In this document: positions 16,790 to 26,201 of the stretch, in pieces | Numbering within the stretch: position 1 is the stretch's first letter | How the letters are laid out: each line of letters starts with the position of its first letter | DNA from: Gammaproteobacteria bacterium | GTDB taxonomy: Bacteria; Pseudomonadota; Gammaproteobacteria; Pseudomonadales; Halieaceae | DNA: 64,000 nucleotides | Assembly (NCBI GenBank): GCA_024742415.1 | Contig: JANSYN010000014.1 | Coordinates: 1 to 64,000 of the forward strand | Direction of reading: 5' to 3' | Translations under genes and position numbers: made by a program | The notes under the pieces: generated by a model | Seen by the model: only the letters and a program-made list of their open reading frames with translations | Database searches by the model: none | Told to the model about the DNA's origin: nothing

Positions 16790-17605
16790 TCAGGCTTTGA
16801 AGGATGAGAAATCCGGGCCGCGACGCAGGGAGTGCCCGCCATCCACATTAATGCACTGGCCGGTGATCCAGCGGGATTCGGGGCTGACCAGGAAACGCGC
16901 CAGCTGGCCAATATCCTGCGGATAGCCTACGTCACCCAGCGGCGTATTGACGATGTATGACTGGTAGATCTCTCCGTCGCGCGGAATACCTTCCATGATT
17001 TCGGTGGCGACAAACCCGGGGCGAATGGCATTAAAGCGCACGTTATGCACCCCGTTTTCATCCGCCGCGTTACGGATCATTGCCTCAATGCCGGCCTTGC
17101 TGACCGGGTAGGCGCCAAACCAGGGGTGAGTGATGTGGCCTGCCAGGGAAGACATGCCAATGAATGAACCGCCGCCGGCGTCAATCATGGGCTGCAATGT
17201 GTGCTTGATACACAACATGGTGCCCAGCACGTTCAGGTTCATCACCCGGATAAACTCGTCGGTGTCCATTTTTTCATAGCCCATAAGCATGCCACCGCCA
17301 CCGGCATTGGCAATGCAGCCATTGAGCCTGCCGGTTGGGCCCAGCGCTTTTTCTACCATGGCCTGCACGTCATCTTCGTTGGTGACATCGCCCGTAACGA
17401 TCTGCACGCTGCCGCCAAATTGCGCTGCCGAGGCTATGCTTTCTGCCGCGGCCTCCAGCACTTCAGCACGGCGCCCACTGATGGTCACGGCTGCGCCGTC
17501 GGCGGCCAGCGCCGCAGCGCAACCGGCACCGATACCCGTGCCTCCGCCTGTCACCAGAACAGCGTAGCCCTGCAAATTACCTGCGGTTTTGATGGTGTCA
17601 GTCAT
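16790..17605 (-). CDS. SDR-family oxidoreductase
   Basis: A 271-residue classical short-chain dehydrogenase. The dinucleotide-binding motif TGGGTGIG is at about 19-26, NAGGGG follows strand 4, and the catalytic YPVSKAG (Tyr-x3-Lys) is near residue 165. The C-terminal CINVDGGHSLRRGPDF segment is typical of the family. It should reduce or oxidise a secondary alcohol/ketone with NAD(P)H; the substrate is unknown. AGGGA precedes the ATG. A sterol-desaturase-like gene lies upstream on the same strand with a 97-base gap. Confidence 0.9.
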   Translation of the reverse strand: MTDTIKTAGNLQGYAVLVTGGGTGIGAGCAAALAADGAAVTISGRRAEVLEAAAESIASAAQFGGSVQIVTGDVTNEDDVQAMVEKALGPTGRLNGCIANAGGGGMLMGYEKMDTDEFIRVMNLNVLGTMLCIKHTLQPMIDAGGGSFIGMSSLAGHITHPWFGAYPVSKAGIEAMIRNAADENGVHNVRFNAIRPGFVATEIMEGIPRDGEIYQSYIVNTPLGDVGYPQDIGQLARFLVSPESRWITGQCINVDGGHSLRRGPDFSSFKA

Positions 17606-17702
17606 AAAAAATCCCTGCTTGATCGCGCGCTTTACAACGCAAAGAAAAACCCTGAGCAGCGCAGCTTAATCGCAGGAGGCAGCGATTGAAACCTGCCGCA
17701 GT

Positions 17703-18653
17703 TTAACTGCCCGCACTCTCGCGCTTAACCCGCGCCCAGCGAAAGGGCGCGAGAATCTGTGCCCACCAGGTCATGGGAAAGTTGGGCAGGTCGGCAATAC
17801 CGATCTCCTCGGGCGGCGAGCGATCGGGCGGCAGGTAGCGTGTGCCGAAAACCCAGTCCCACACGCTGATGGTCTGGCCGTAATTGGAGTTGGCCTCTTC
17901 AATCGTGCGCGAGTGGTGCCAGCGGTGTAACTCCGCCATGCTGAAAATCCAGTTCAGCGGACCCAGTTTCAACTGGATGTTGCTGTGCTGGAAGAGCCCG
18001 TGCACCGCCGTCACAACACCAAAGTAGGCAATGACCTCAGCACTGCACCCCAGCGCCACCAACAACAGGTAGGTGGGCACGTAAGTCGATAGTACATCCA
18101 CCGGGTGAAAGCGCCCTGCATTTAACCAGTACAGACGCGGCGCGCTGTGATGCACGCTGTGAAAACGCCACAGGCCATCCCAGGCATGTTGCCAGCGATG
18201 GATCCAGTAACCCGGCAACTCGCCAATGAGCAGCGCCAGGAACAACTGCGCCAGCAAAGGCCAACCGGTGGGCCAGAATCCCCACGCGACATAACCGGAA
18301 AGCCAGGCCGCAACAGCCACACCGGCCGCCGTTGCCAGCGGCGCCGCAAACGCGGTCAACAGGCCGATCCCAACCGTGTGCGTGAAGTCAACGCGAACAT
18401 CCTGATGCGAGTGCAGCCAGCTGATGTGATGCGGATAGAGCCGCTCCGCCAGCAGAATCACCACCACCGCACCTCCCTGCGCGATCAGCACCGCAAGGGC
18501 GACTTCCATGCCGCCCCGGATCAGCCACCCTGTGGTCAACACGGTCAGGGTCATGACAAGCGGGAAAATTCCCCACTGAAACAGCCGCGGCGCCACCGGA
18601 GGTCTGGCAGCCGTTGTAGGGGGCTCGATATGTGTTGCTCGCGCTGGGTGCAT
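17703..18653 (-). CDS. Sterol desaturase / fatty acid hydroxylase family protein
   Basis: A 316-residue multi-span membrane protein with the di-iron histidine clusters of the fatty acid hydroxylase superfamily: HRWQHAWDGLWRFHSVHHSA in the middle and LHRWHHSRTIEEANSNYG later. Such enzymes hydroxylate or desaturate sterols, carotenoids or acyl lipids with O2. AAGGAAG lies five bases before the ATG. Its location near several SDR and acyl-CoA genes fits lipid metabolism, but the substrate is not readable. Confidence 0.88.
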   Translation of the reverse strand: MHPARATHIEPPTTAARPPVAPRLFQWGIFPLVMTLTVLTTGWLIRGGMEVALAVLIAQGGAVVVILLAERLYPHHISWLHSHQDVRVDFTHTVGIGLLTAFAAPLATAAGVAVAAWLSGYVAWGFWPTGWPLLAQLFLALLIGELPGYWIHRWQHAWDGLWRFHSVHHSAPRLYWLNAGRFHPVDVLSTYVPTYLLLVALGCSAEVIAYFGVVTAVHGLFQHSNIQLKLGPLNWIFSMAELHRWHHSRTIEEANSNYGQTISVWDWVFGTRYLPPDRSPPEEIGIADLPNFPMTWWAQILAPFRWARVKRESAGS

Positions 18654-18783
18654 TGGCTCTTCCTTACCAGTGACTGTTCACACGTACCTGCAAGATGACA
18701 CGCGCCAACTTATTATTATTGCGAGTATCGCCGTTGCCAATAGCCTTCACGAGCATGCGATTTTCGTCAGCGCGCCGACTCTG

Positions 18784-18969
18784 TCAGAGCGCCTTTACCT
18801 TACACTCGTTGCAGCGGCTACAGCGAAACACGGTAACCAGTTTGCCCTGCTTGACGTCAAATCGCCTGGCGGTATCCATCACCCACTTGTGATGGCCGCT
18901 GCGGCACAGGGTATTGCCCCGATGTTTTTCTTTTAGCGAAGGCTTGCGAAATTTGAGTATGTCTGCCAT
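18784..18969 (-). CDS. Small zinc-ribbon-like protein
   Basis: A 61-residue basic protein (MADILKFRKPSLKEKHRGNT at the start). Cys22 and His26/His27 in LCRSGHHKW, with Cys50, Cys53 and Cys56 in FRCSRCNEC, would form a treble-clef or ribbon zinc site. The N-terminal half is strongly positive, which could bind nucleic acid. The ATG at 18969 was chosen because a longer frame would overlap the glycerol kinase gene. It follows glpK by 25 bases on the same strand and may be co-transcribed. Confidence 0.7.
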   Translation of the reverse strand: MADILKFRKPSLKEKHRGNTLCRSGHHKWVMDTARRFDVKQGKLVTVFRCSRCNECKVKAL

Positions 18970-18994
18970 CGGGTTACTCTTGCCGCTGTCTGCT

Positions 18995-20485
18995 CTAGAG
19001 CATAGTGCGCTGCAGCGCGGTGTTCCAGGACGCGAGTCGCTTCCTGCGCGCTGGCGCACTCATTGCGACTGCAAACTCGCGCTCGGCGCGCCATATTTTT
19101 TGTACTTCCGCGGCGCTCTCCCACAGGCCCACGCCGAGGCCGGCAAGATAGCAGGCGCCGGCAACGGTGGTCTCTATGACCTGGGGGCGGATCAATCTGC
19201 GCCCGAGTACGTCGGCCTGAATCTGCATCAGCAAATCGTTGGCGGCAGCGCCGCCGTCGACACGTAGCGGGCGCATGCGTTTACCCAGGTCAGTCTCCAT
19301 GGCGCGCAGGATATCGGCATTTTGCAGGGCCATGGCATCGAGTGTCGCGCGCGCAATGTGCCCGCGCTCGGTGCCGCGCGTCAGGCCAGTCAGTGTCCCT
19401 CGCGCCTCCGGCGCCCAGTGTGGCGCGCCCAGGCCGGTTAGCGCCGGCACAAACTCCACACCGCCATGGTCTGCGACGCTCGCTGCCAGCACCTCGATAT
19501 CCGCCGCCTTCCTGATAAACTGCAAGCCATCGCGCAACCACTGCACAGCGGCACCGCAAACAAATGCGCCACCCTCCAGCGCGTAGTGTGTGGGTGCGTT
19601 CTCGCCCAGTTGCCAGGCAACGGTGGTCAGCAAGCCTGCCTTGGAGTGCAGCAGCGTTGTGCCAGTGTTCATCAGGATGAACGAGCCCGTCCCAAAGGTG
19701 CACTTGGCATCGCCAACACCAAAGCAGGCCTGGCCAAACAGCGCGGCTTGCTGATCCCCCGCAACACCGGCAATGGGGATGCCATCGGGCAGGCCCGGCA
19801 CACCGCGCGTGTACGCCATGATGCCACTGGATGGCACAATGCGCGGCAATATGGCTTGCGGCACGTCGAAGAGCTTCAGCAGGGAGGCATCCCACTGGCC
19901 AGTCGCGAGATTCATCAGCGAGGTGCGCGAGGCATTGGAGATGTCAGTGACGTGGGCCTGACCGTCGCTCAGTCGCCAGATCAGATAGCTGTCAATGGTG
20001 CCCCCGGCGATATGCCCGGCTTTCAGCGTGGGCTTGATACCCGGCGTATTTTTCAGCAACCAGCGAAACTTGCTACCGGAAAAGTACGGATCCAGAACCA
20101 GCCCTGATTTGCGTTTGATCGCCGCCTCATGGCCGGCTTTGCGCAGGGAGTCGCAGAACGACGTCGTACGACGGCACTGCCAGACTATCGCATTATTCAG
20201 GGGGTCACCGCTGCGGCGATCCCAAAGTAGCGTCGTCTCGCGCTGGTTGGTGATTCCTATTGCGGCGATGTCTGTCGACTTGCAAATGCCCTGGCGAAAG
20301 ATGGCTCGAATGCCCTTGAGTACGGAACGCCATATTTCGTCAGGGTTGTGTTCTACCCAGCCAGGCTGGGGGTACAGCTGTGGAAACTCATTATTGACGG
20401 ACGCCCGCAACTTGCCGCGGGCGTCCATCAGGGCGACAGTACTGCCGGTTGTGCCCTGATCAATCGCCAGTACAAAACGCCCCAT
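18995..20485 (-). CDS. glpK: Glycerol kinase
   Basis: A 496-residue FGGY-family kinase of usual GlpK length. It starts MGRFVLAIDQGTTGSTVALM with the phosphate-binding DQGTTGS. GITNQRETTLLWDRRSG and the C-terminal MRPLRVDGGAAANDLLMQIQ are both diagnostic. It phosphorylates glycerol to sn-glycerol-3-phosphate in the cytoplasm. The aldehyde dehydrogenase gene ends only three bases upstream, so the two are translated together. No glpF, glpD or glpR is nearby, which is unusual for a glycerol locus. Confidence 0.95.
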   Translation of the reverse strand: MGRFVLAIDQGTTGSTVALMDARGKLRASVNNEFPQLYPQPGWVEHNPDEIWRSVLKGIRAIFRQGICKSTDIAAIGITNQRETTLLWDRRSGDPLNNAIVWQCRRTTSFCDSLRKAGHEAAIKRKSGLVLDPYFSGSKFRWLLKNTPGIKPTLKAGHIAGGTIDSYLIWRLSDGQAHVTDISNASRTSLMNLATGQWDASLLKLFDVPQAILPRIVPSSGIMAYTRGVPGLPDGIPIAGVAGDQQAALFGQACFGVGDAKCTFGTGSFILMNTGTTLLHSKAGLLTTVAWQLGENAPTHYALEGGAFVCGAAVQWLRDGLQFIRKAADIEVLAASVADHGGVEFVPALTGLGAPHWAPEARGTLTGLTRGTERGHIARATLDAMALQNADILRAMETDLGKRMRPLRVDGGAAANDLLMQIQADVLGRRLIRPQVIETTVAGACYLAGLGVGLWESAAEVQKIWRAEREFAVAMSAPARRKRLASWNTALQRTML

Positions 20486-20488
20486 GGC

Positions 20489-21916
20489 TTAACTGCCGTG
20501 ACCCGCAACCGCCTTTATTTCCAGGTAGTCGGTGAAGCCATGACTGCCCCACTCGCGACCGTTGCCGGACTGCTTGTAGCCGCCAAAGGGTACATTGAAA
20601 CCGCCCGACGCGCCGTTGATATTGACGTTCCCGGCGCGAATGCGCGATGCGACCTCGCGTGCATGCCCCAGGTCGCCACCCTGCACATAGCCGGCAAGGC
20701 CATAGGCAGTATCGTTGGCAATCTCTATCGCTTCTTCTTCCGAGGTATAGGGAATCATGGTCAGGACAGGGCCAAAAATTTCCTCGCGCGCAATGGTCAT
20801 TTCGTTATTCGCCTGGGAAAACACGGTTGGACGAATAAAGTAACCCTTGTCGATGCCGTCCGGGCGTCCGGGCCCACCGGTGACGAGTTTGGCGCCCTCT
20901 TCAATGCCTTTCTCGATCAGTGCCTGGATCTTTTTGAACTGCACGTCGGAGACCACAGGACCCATGGTGGTTGCTTCATCGGCGGGGTCACCCACCACAA
21001 CCGCTTCAGTCACTTTCGCCGCAATCGCCTCGGCCTGCTCCAGCAGTTCAGCGGGCACGAGCATCCGTGAGGGTGCATTGCAGGATTGCCCGGTGTTCTG
21101 GTACATGTGCATCACGCCGCGCGTGACGGCCGCTTCGAGGTCAGCGTCGGCCAGAACGATGTTCGGTGACTTGCCGCCCAGTTCCTGCGTGACACGCTTG
21201 ACAGTCGGTGCGGCATTTTGCGCGACCAGCGAACCAGCGCGGGTAGACCCGGTGAATGACATCATATCGACATCGGGATGCTTCGACAGCGCGGTGCCCA
21301 CCGTTGGGCCATCGCCATTGACCAGATTGAACACGCCTGCCGGAACACCGGCTTCATCCATCACCTGCGCAAACAGGTATGCAGACAGCGGCGCTACTTC
21401 GCTGGGCTTGAGTACCATGGTACAGCCCACGGCCAGGGCTGGTGCGACCTTGCAGGAGATCTGGTTCACTGGCCAGTTCCATGGCGTGATCAGGCCACAG
21501 ACACCGATCGGCTCCTTGAAAATACGATGCTCACCCAGGTCTTCCTCAAACTGGAAGGTTTTCAGCACGCGTGCTGCCTCTTCGAGGTGGCCCTGGCCGG
21601 TGTACGCCTGGGCCGTCATGGCCAGGCTGGCGGGTGCGCCCATTTCCTCGCGGATGGCATTGGCAATGTCGGCATAGTATTTTTTGTAGACTTCTACGCA
21701 GTTTTCCAGCAGTTCAACGCGCTCTGCAACACTGGTTCGGCTAAAGCTTTTGAAGGCGGCCTTGGCGGCGGCCACCGCTTTGTCGACGTCGGCCTCGGAG
21801 CCCAACGAGATGTGCGCACACACCTCCTCAGTGGCCGGATTGATCACATCGTGAGACTTTGGTGTGACCGGGTCCACCCACTGGCCATTGATGTAAAACT
21901 GCATGTACTCGCGCAT
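20489..21916 (-). CDS. NAD(P)-dependent aldehyde dehydrogenase
   Basis: A 475-residue aldehyde dehydrogenase. Catalytic Glu is in TQELGGKSPNIV (about 245) and the nucleophile Cys in QNTGQSCNAPSRM (about 280). The cofactor-binding ITPWNWPVNQISCKVAPAL and GSTRAGSLV loops are present. GGAG lies eight bases before the ATG at 21916. It should oxidise an aldehyde to the acid. It is translationally coupled to glpK, so a C3 aldehyde from glycerol or lipid breakdown is one possible substrate; this is inference. Confidence 0.93.
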   Translation of the reverse strand: MREYMQFYINGQWVDPVTPKSHDVINPATEEVCAHISLGSEADVDKAVAAAKAAFKSFSRTSVAERVELLENCVEVYKKYYADIANAIREEMGAPASLAMTAQAYTGQGHLEEAARVLKTFQFEEDLGEHRIFKEPIGVCGLITPWNWPVNQISCKVAPALAVGCTMVLKPSEVAPLSAYLFAQVMDEAGVPAGVFNLVNGDGPTVGTALSKHPDVDMMSFTGSTRAGSLVAQNAAPTVKRVTQELGGKSPNIVLADADLEAAVTRGVMHMYQNTGQSCNAPSRMLVPAELLEQAEAIAAKVTEAVVVGDPADEATTMGPVVSDVQFKKIQALIEKGIEEGAKLVTGGPGRPDGIDKGYFIRPTVFSQANNEMTIAREEIFGPVLTMIPYTSEEEAIEIANDTAYGLAGYVQGGDLGHAREVASRIRAGNVNINGASGGFNVPFGGYKQSGNGREWGSHGFTDYLEIKAVAGHGS

Positions 21917-22045
21917 TGTTGATCTCCAGAGGTTATCGGATGAGTTGTCAAAACGACGCCTACTATAGCACTGTCAGCGCGGGCTGCCAGCACCTGCGCT
22001 CACCGCGCGAGCGACGCCCGGGCAGCGTGCTTGCGCCGGCGATTT

Positions 22046-22062
22046 AACACGGCCGCCGTGTT
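22046..22062. promoter_or_regulatory. Inverted repeat in the ALDH / acyl-CoA dehydrogenase divergent region
   Basis: AACACGG and CCGTGTT form a 7-bp inverted repeat around three bases, 62 bases before the acyl-CoA dehydrogenase ATG and 130 before the divergent aldehyde dehydrogenase. The size suits a regulator operator. It is followed by only a short T run, so it is a weak terminator candidate. Confidence 0.35.
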
Positions 22063-22124
22063 GTTTACCCGCACGCTTTCAAGCAAACTTGCCGCTCTTT
22101 GCCTTACAGTTGGGAGAATGAAGC

Positions 22125-23261
22125 ATGGACAACGAAGAGCTCACGCTTTTTCGGGATATGACTCGCCGCGCTCTTGAGCAGGAGGTGGCGCCGCACTTCG
22201 AACAGTGGGAGGAGGCACACGCGGTACCGCGCGAGCTGTGGCACACCCTGGGAGCAGCCGGACTGCTCTGCGCTGACATGCCAGAGGCCTATGGCGCGGC
22301 CGGCGCCGACCCACAGGTGACCTTTGCGATTCTCGAAGAGATGTCACGCATGGGCTTTGGCGGCATTGCCACCGGTTACAGCATTCACAGCAATATCGTT
22401 GCCCCGTACATCAACCACTTTGGTACCGACGCGCAAAAGAACCAGTGGCTGCCCGGCATGGTCAGCGGCGAGATCCTGGGAGCGCTGGCCATGACAGAAC
22501 CCGGCGCTGGCTCTGACGTGCAGGGCATTCGAACCAGCGCCGTGCGCGATGGCGACGAGTGGATACTCAATGGCTCCAAGATTTTCATCACCAATGGGAT
22601 GCTGGCCGACATGGTGATCGTGGCCGCCATCACTGACCCCGGCAAGGGCGCCAAAGGCACATCGCTATTTCTGGTAGACGCCTCCCTGCCGGGTTTTGAG
22701 CGCGGCAAGAAAATCGAGAAGCTTGGCCAGCACACCTCCGATACGGCTGAACTGTTCTTTCAGGACGTGCGACTGCCCGCCGATGCACTGCTGGGTGAGT
22801 TGAACAAGGGCTTTGTCATCATGATGACAGAACTGCCCCGTGAACGCCTCGGCATTGCTGCACAAGCGGTCGCCGCGGCCGAAGGCGCGCTGGAACTGAC
22901 CGTCAATTATGTCATGGAGCGCAAGGCGTTCGGCCAGACTGTGGCCAGCTTCCAGAACACACGCTTTGTGCTGGCCCAGGTGAAAACCGAGATTGCGCTT
23001 AACCGCGCCTTCCTGGAAAAGTGCGCCGAACAGTACACGCGCGGTGCACTGGGCGCCGATGATGCGGCCATGCTGAAATACGCATCAACAGAGATGCAGT
23101 GCAAGACTGTGGATGACTGCCTGCAACTGTTTGGCGGCTATGGCTATACTATTGAGTATCCTATCTCGCGCTTCTATGCCGATGCGCGCATCCAGCGTAT
23201 CTATGGCGGCTCATCGGAGATCATGCGCGAGCTGGTCGCACGTTCCATGCTGGGTCGCTAG
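22125..23261 (+). CDS. Acyl-CoA dehydrogenase, long-chain-like subgroup
   Basis: A 378-residue FAD enzyme of the acyl-CoA dehydrogenase family. MTEPGAGSDVQGIRT (FAD/substrate signature) is near residue 125 and the C-terminal signature is QRIYGGSSEIMREL. The Glu of the YEG motif used as base in short- and medium-chain enzymes is Gly here, as in long-chain (LCAD-like) members. In those the base sits on an internal helix, probably the Glu in ALELTVNYV. It introduces a 2,3-double bond in acyl-CoA. GGGAG precedes the ATG. It converges on the SDR gene downstream. Confidence 0.92.
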   Translation: MDNEELTLFRDMTRRALEQEVAPHFEQWEEAHAVPRELWHTLGAAGLLCADMPEAYGAAGADPQVTFAILEEMSRMGFGGIATGYSIHSNIVAPYINHFGTDAQKNQWLPGMVSGEILGALAMTEPGAGSDVQGIRTSAVRDGDEWILNGSKIFITNGMLADMVIVAAITDPGKGAKGTSLFLVDASLPGFERGKKIEKLGQHTSDTAELFFQDVRLPADALLGELNKGFVIMMTELPRERLGIAAQAVAAAEGALELTVNYVMERKAFGQTVASFQNTRFVLAQVKTEIALNRAFLEKCAEQYTRGALGADDAAMLKYASTEMQCKTVDDCLQLFGGYGYTIEYPISRFYADARIQRIYGGSSEIMRELVARSMLGR

Positions 23262-23283
23262 CCGGCATGCGGCCTGGCGCAGA

Positions 23284-24066
23284 CTACACCAGGCCCATCA
23301 TCTCAACGATGCCGTGGCTATGCCCTGCGGTGTAGCCGCCATCCACCACCAGGGTCTGGCCGGTCACGAAAGATGCATCGTCCGACGCCAGGAAAAAAGC
23401 TGCGCCGGCGATTTCCTCGGCCCTGCCCAGACGACCGAGCTTGGTCTCACGTGTGACGTCTGCTTCGAAGTCGGGCATTGGGTCCATCAGTGCGCGCAGC
23501 ATGGGAGTTTCGATAAAGCCAGGGCAGATCGCGTTGCTGCGCACGCCCAGCCGACCATAATCGATGGCCACGTTCTTGGTCAGCAGGATAACCCCGCCTT
23601 TGGAGGCGTTATACACACTACCGCCTTCAGTGCCATTGAGCCCCTCAACACTGGCGACCGTAATAATGCTGCCACTGCGCTGCGCCGCCATGGTATCGAT
23701 CACCGCCTTGATCGACAGGTAGGTGCCCTTGAGGTTGATGTCGATGACCCTGTCCCAGGCGGCTTCATCGAGCATACCTACCGGGCCGCCGTCGCCAACG
23801 CCCGCGGCAGTCACCAGAATATCGATTCGACCAAATTCGGCAACGACTGCCTCCGCGAAAGCGGCCTGCGCCGCGCCGTCGGTCACATCGAGTATCGACA
23901 AGCGTGACGATGCGGACGCGGCCACCACCGAAGGCCAGTGCGCGGACTCCTGTACATCGCACCCCACCACGACCGCCCCCTCGCGCGCGAAGCGCTGGGC
24001 GCAGGCTAGCCCAATACCGGATGCGGCGCCGGTTACGATGGCAATTTTTCCTTGCAGTGCACTCAT
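23284..24066 (-). CDS. SDR-family oxidoreductase
   Basis: A 260-residue classical SDR: cofactor motif TGAASGIG at 12-19, catalytic YNASKGG near residue 155, and C-terminal GQTLVVDGGYTAG. It is the last gene of the minus-strand run that begins at the HsaA-like flavoprotein; the 139-base gap to the BVMO gene leaves its co-transcription uncertain. In such clusters SDRs interconvert an alcohol with the ketone that a Baeyer-Villiger enzyme then cleaves. GGAGA lies four bases before the ATG. Confidence 0.92.
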   Translation of the reverse strand: MSALQGKIAIVTGAASGIGLACAQRFAREGAVVVGCDVQESAHWPSVVAASASSRLSILDVTDGAAQAAFAEAVVAEFGRIDILVTAAGVGDGGPVGMLDEAAWDRVIDINLKGTYLSIKAVIDTMAAQRSGSIITVASVEGLNGTEGGSVYNASKGGVILLTKNVAIDYGRLGVRSNAICPGFIETPMLRALMDPMPDFEADVTRETKLGRLGRAEEIAGAAFFLASDDASFVTGQTLVVDGGYTAGHSHGIVEMMGLV

Positions 24067-24205
24067 GTTGTCTCCAGACCGTTACTGAGGGTTCGATGCC
24101 GGCTGAACCCGATGCTTGTTAGTTGCCAGCGTGCCAGCGCTGGCTGTCGTTGTGGCTCGCCCACTTGTCGCCGATCACTGCGGCGACTGCACGCTGCCCG
24201 CTGCG

Positions 24206-26155
24206 TTAGTTAAATTGATAGTCCTGTGTGTTAACCGATTTGGTCCAGCGCCACATATCGAGAATCTTCCACGGCCACAGCAGGGTCACTTTGCCTTCTG
24301 CGTTCTGGTAGAAGCTGTGCTTGATAGACTTGTGCTCCCAGATCAACTGCGCGTGCAGTTCCCGAAAGCGCCGGTAGTAATCGTCAAAGACTTCCCCGCG
24401 ACATTCGATAGTGCGCGCACCGTGCTGAAACTGTGCTTTGAGGCATTCCATGATATAGCGAATCTGGCACTCCCCGTTAAAGATCAGGCTGCCACCAAAG
24501 GCCAGGTTGGTGCCGGGCCCATACATGCAGTAAAAATTGGGGAAGTTGGGCACGGTAATACCCAGATACGCCGCCGGCTCAATGCCCCACTGCCCGGCCA
24601 GCGTGGTACCCGCCCGGCCCTTGATCTCCATGGGCCAGAGGAAACGATCGGTCTCAAAACCGGTGGCGTAAATGATCACGTCGACCGGATAGCGCGTGCC
24701 ATCATCACCAATCACCGCATCTGCCTCCACACGGGCAACCCCCTGTGTCACCAGTTCCACGTTCGGCTGCTTCAACGCAGACAGCCAGCTGCCGTTGTCC
24801 TGCAGGGTACGTTTGCCCATCGGTGCGTAGTCTGGAATCACTTTCTCCAGCAGTGCTTCATCGTCACCGACCTGCGACTTGATGTAGTCTGAAAACATGG
24901 TGTAGACGAAATCGTTCATCTCGCCGATGGAGCGCTCCTGGTGCGGCCATTGCGGGTCGACAAAAACCGTCTCGTAGGCGCCATCACAGGCCGGCCAGAA
25001 GAGCAGGAAGCGGAACCAGCGGGTGTAGAAAGGAATATTCTGCAGGCACCATTTTTTACCACTGGCCACGGTGTCGTGATAAATCGGGTTCTCAAACATC
25101 CACGGCGCCGAGCGCTGGAAAACTGTGAGTTCAGACACCTGTGAGGCGATGCTGGGAACGATCTGAAAGGCACTGGCACCGGAGCCGACGACTGCCACCC
25201 GCTTGCCCGCGCAATCGATACCGGGATCCCAGGCGGCAGAATGGCACCACTGCCCCTGAAAACTGTCAATGCCAGGGATGTCCGGCAGCGTGGGACGATT
25301 GAGCTGGCCGACCGCGCTGATCACACTATTGGCCGTATAGCGATGCGTTTTGCCCTGCGCGTCTCTGGCAGTGACATGCCAAAGGCCGTCATCCTCGTCA
25401 AACACCGCACTTTGCACTTCGGTATTAAAATGGAAATGACCGCGCAGGTCATGATTGTCTACGACATCTTCAAAATACTGCTGCAGTTCCGGTTGTTGGG
25501 AAAAGTACTGCGTCCAGTGATGCGCCGGCTCAAACGAGTAACTGTAGAGATGGTTACCCACATCCACCCGCGCCCCGGGATACCGGTTTTCGTACCAGGT
25601 GCCACCCACAGAGGGGTTTTTCTCGATCACCAGGAACGGTATGCCAGCCTCCTGCAAGCGATAGGCCGCCAGCACACCGGACATGCCACCACCGATAACC
25701 AACACCTGGTGTTCTGCCCTTGCCCCGGGGTCGACGTCCGCGCCCCAGGCGTCCGAGCGTTGGTCGCGACCGTCCAGTTCCATCTCTTCCATCATCATGG
25801 GAACGTAATCAACGGGCACTTCCTGTGCCACAATAAAATTCATCATGCGGTGCACCGTTGCGGCGTCGGGCGCAGACGGTAACTGGCAGCCGCCATCACG
25901 ATAGTCCTTGAGCACAGACAGAGCCTGCGCGCGCACAGTGGCTTTGTCCTCTTCCGACATATAACCCTGGTACTCGTTGATGTAAACGCCCGCTGGACGG
26001 ACAGGGCCGTCCAGTAAACTGGTATCACCGGTCAGGTGCACCATGCACATCATCAGGGTGGGCACGCTGGCGTGCTCCAGCGCAGCGGCGATGGTGGCAT
26101 CATCAGCGTCAATCATCGTTTGGGGGCCAGCGCCGGTTGTAGGGGTTTGTGTCAT
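24206..26155 (-). CDS. Baeyer-Villiger-type flavin monooxygenase
   Basis: A 649-residue class B flavoprotein monooxygenase. GGGMSG at 155-160 binds FAD, followed by VGGTWYENRYPGARVDV, and the BVMO fingerprint FQGQWCHSAAWD is at 299-310. The second GxGxxG (VAVVGSGASAFQI) near 325 binds NADPH. A 145-residue helical extension precedes the FAD domain, as in long BVMOs acting on bulky cyclic or steroid ketones. It inserts oxygen next to a carbonyl, forming an ester or lactone. The 46-base gap from the upstream SDR indicates one operon. No strong ribosome site is seen. Confidence 0.92.
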   Translation of the reverse strand: MTQTPTTGAGPQTMIDADDATIAAALEHASVPTLMMCMVHLTGDTSLLDGPVRPAGVYINEYQGYMSEEDKATVRAQALSVLKDYRDGGCQLPSAPDAATVHRMMNFIVAQEVPVDYVPMMMEEMELDGRDQRSDAWGADVDPGARAEHQVLVIGGGMSGVLAAYRLQEAGIPFLVIEKNPSVGGTWYENRYPGARVDVGNHLYSYSFEPAHHWTQYFSQQPELQQYFEDVVDNHDLRGHFHFNTEVQSAVFDEDDGLWHVTARDAQGKTHRYTANSVISAVGQLNRPTLPDIPGIDSFQGQWCHSAAWDPGIDCAGKRVAVVGSGASAFQIVPSIASQVSELTVFQRSAPWMFENPIYHDTVASGKKWCLQNIPFYTRWFRFLLFWPACDGAYETVFVDPQWPHQERSIGEMNDFVYTMFSDYIKSQVGDDEALLEKVIPDYAPMGKRTLQDNGSWLSALKQPNVELVTQGVARVEADAVIGDDGTRYPVDVIIYATGFETDRFLWPMEIKGRAGTTLAGQWGIEPAAYLGITVPNFPNFYCMYGPGTNLAFGGSLIFNGECQIRYIMECLKAQFQHGARTIECRGEVFDDYYRRFRELHAQLIWEHKSIKHSFYQNAEGKVTLLWPWKILDMWRWTKSVNTQDYQFN

Positions 26156-26201
26156 AGTCTGAACACCTGTCGTGTTTGTTCCAGTCGTTTTTCGTTAATG
26201 A

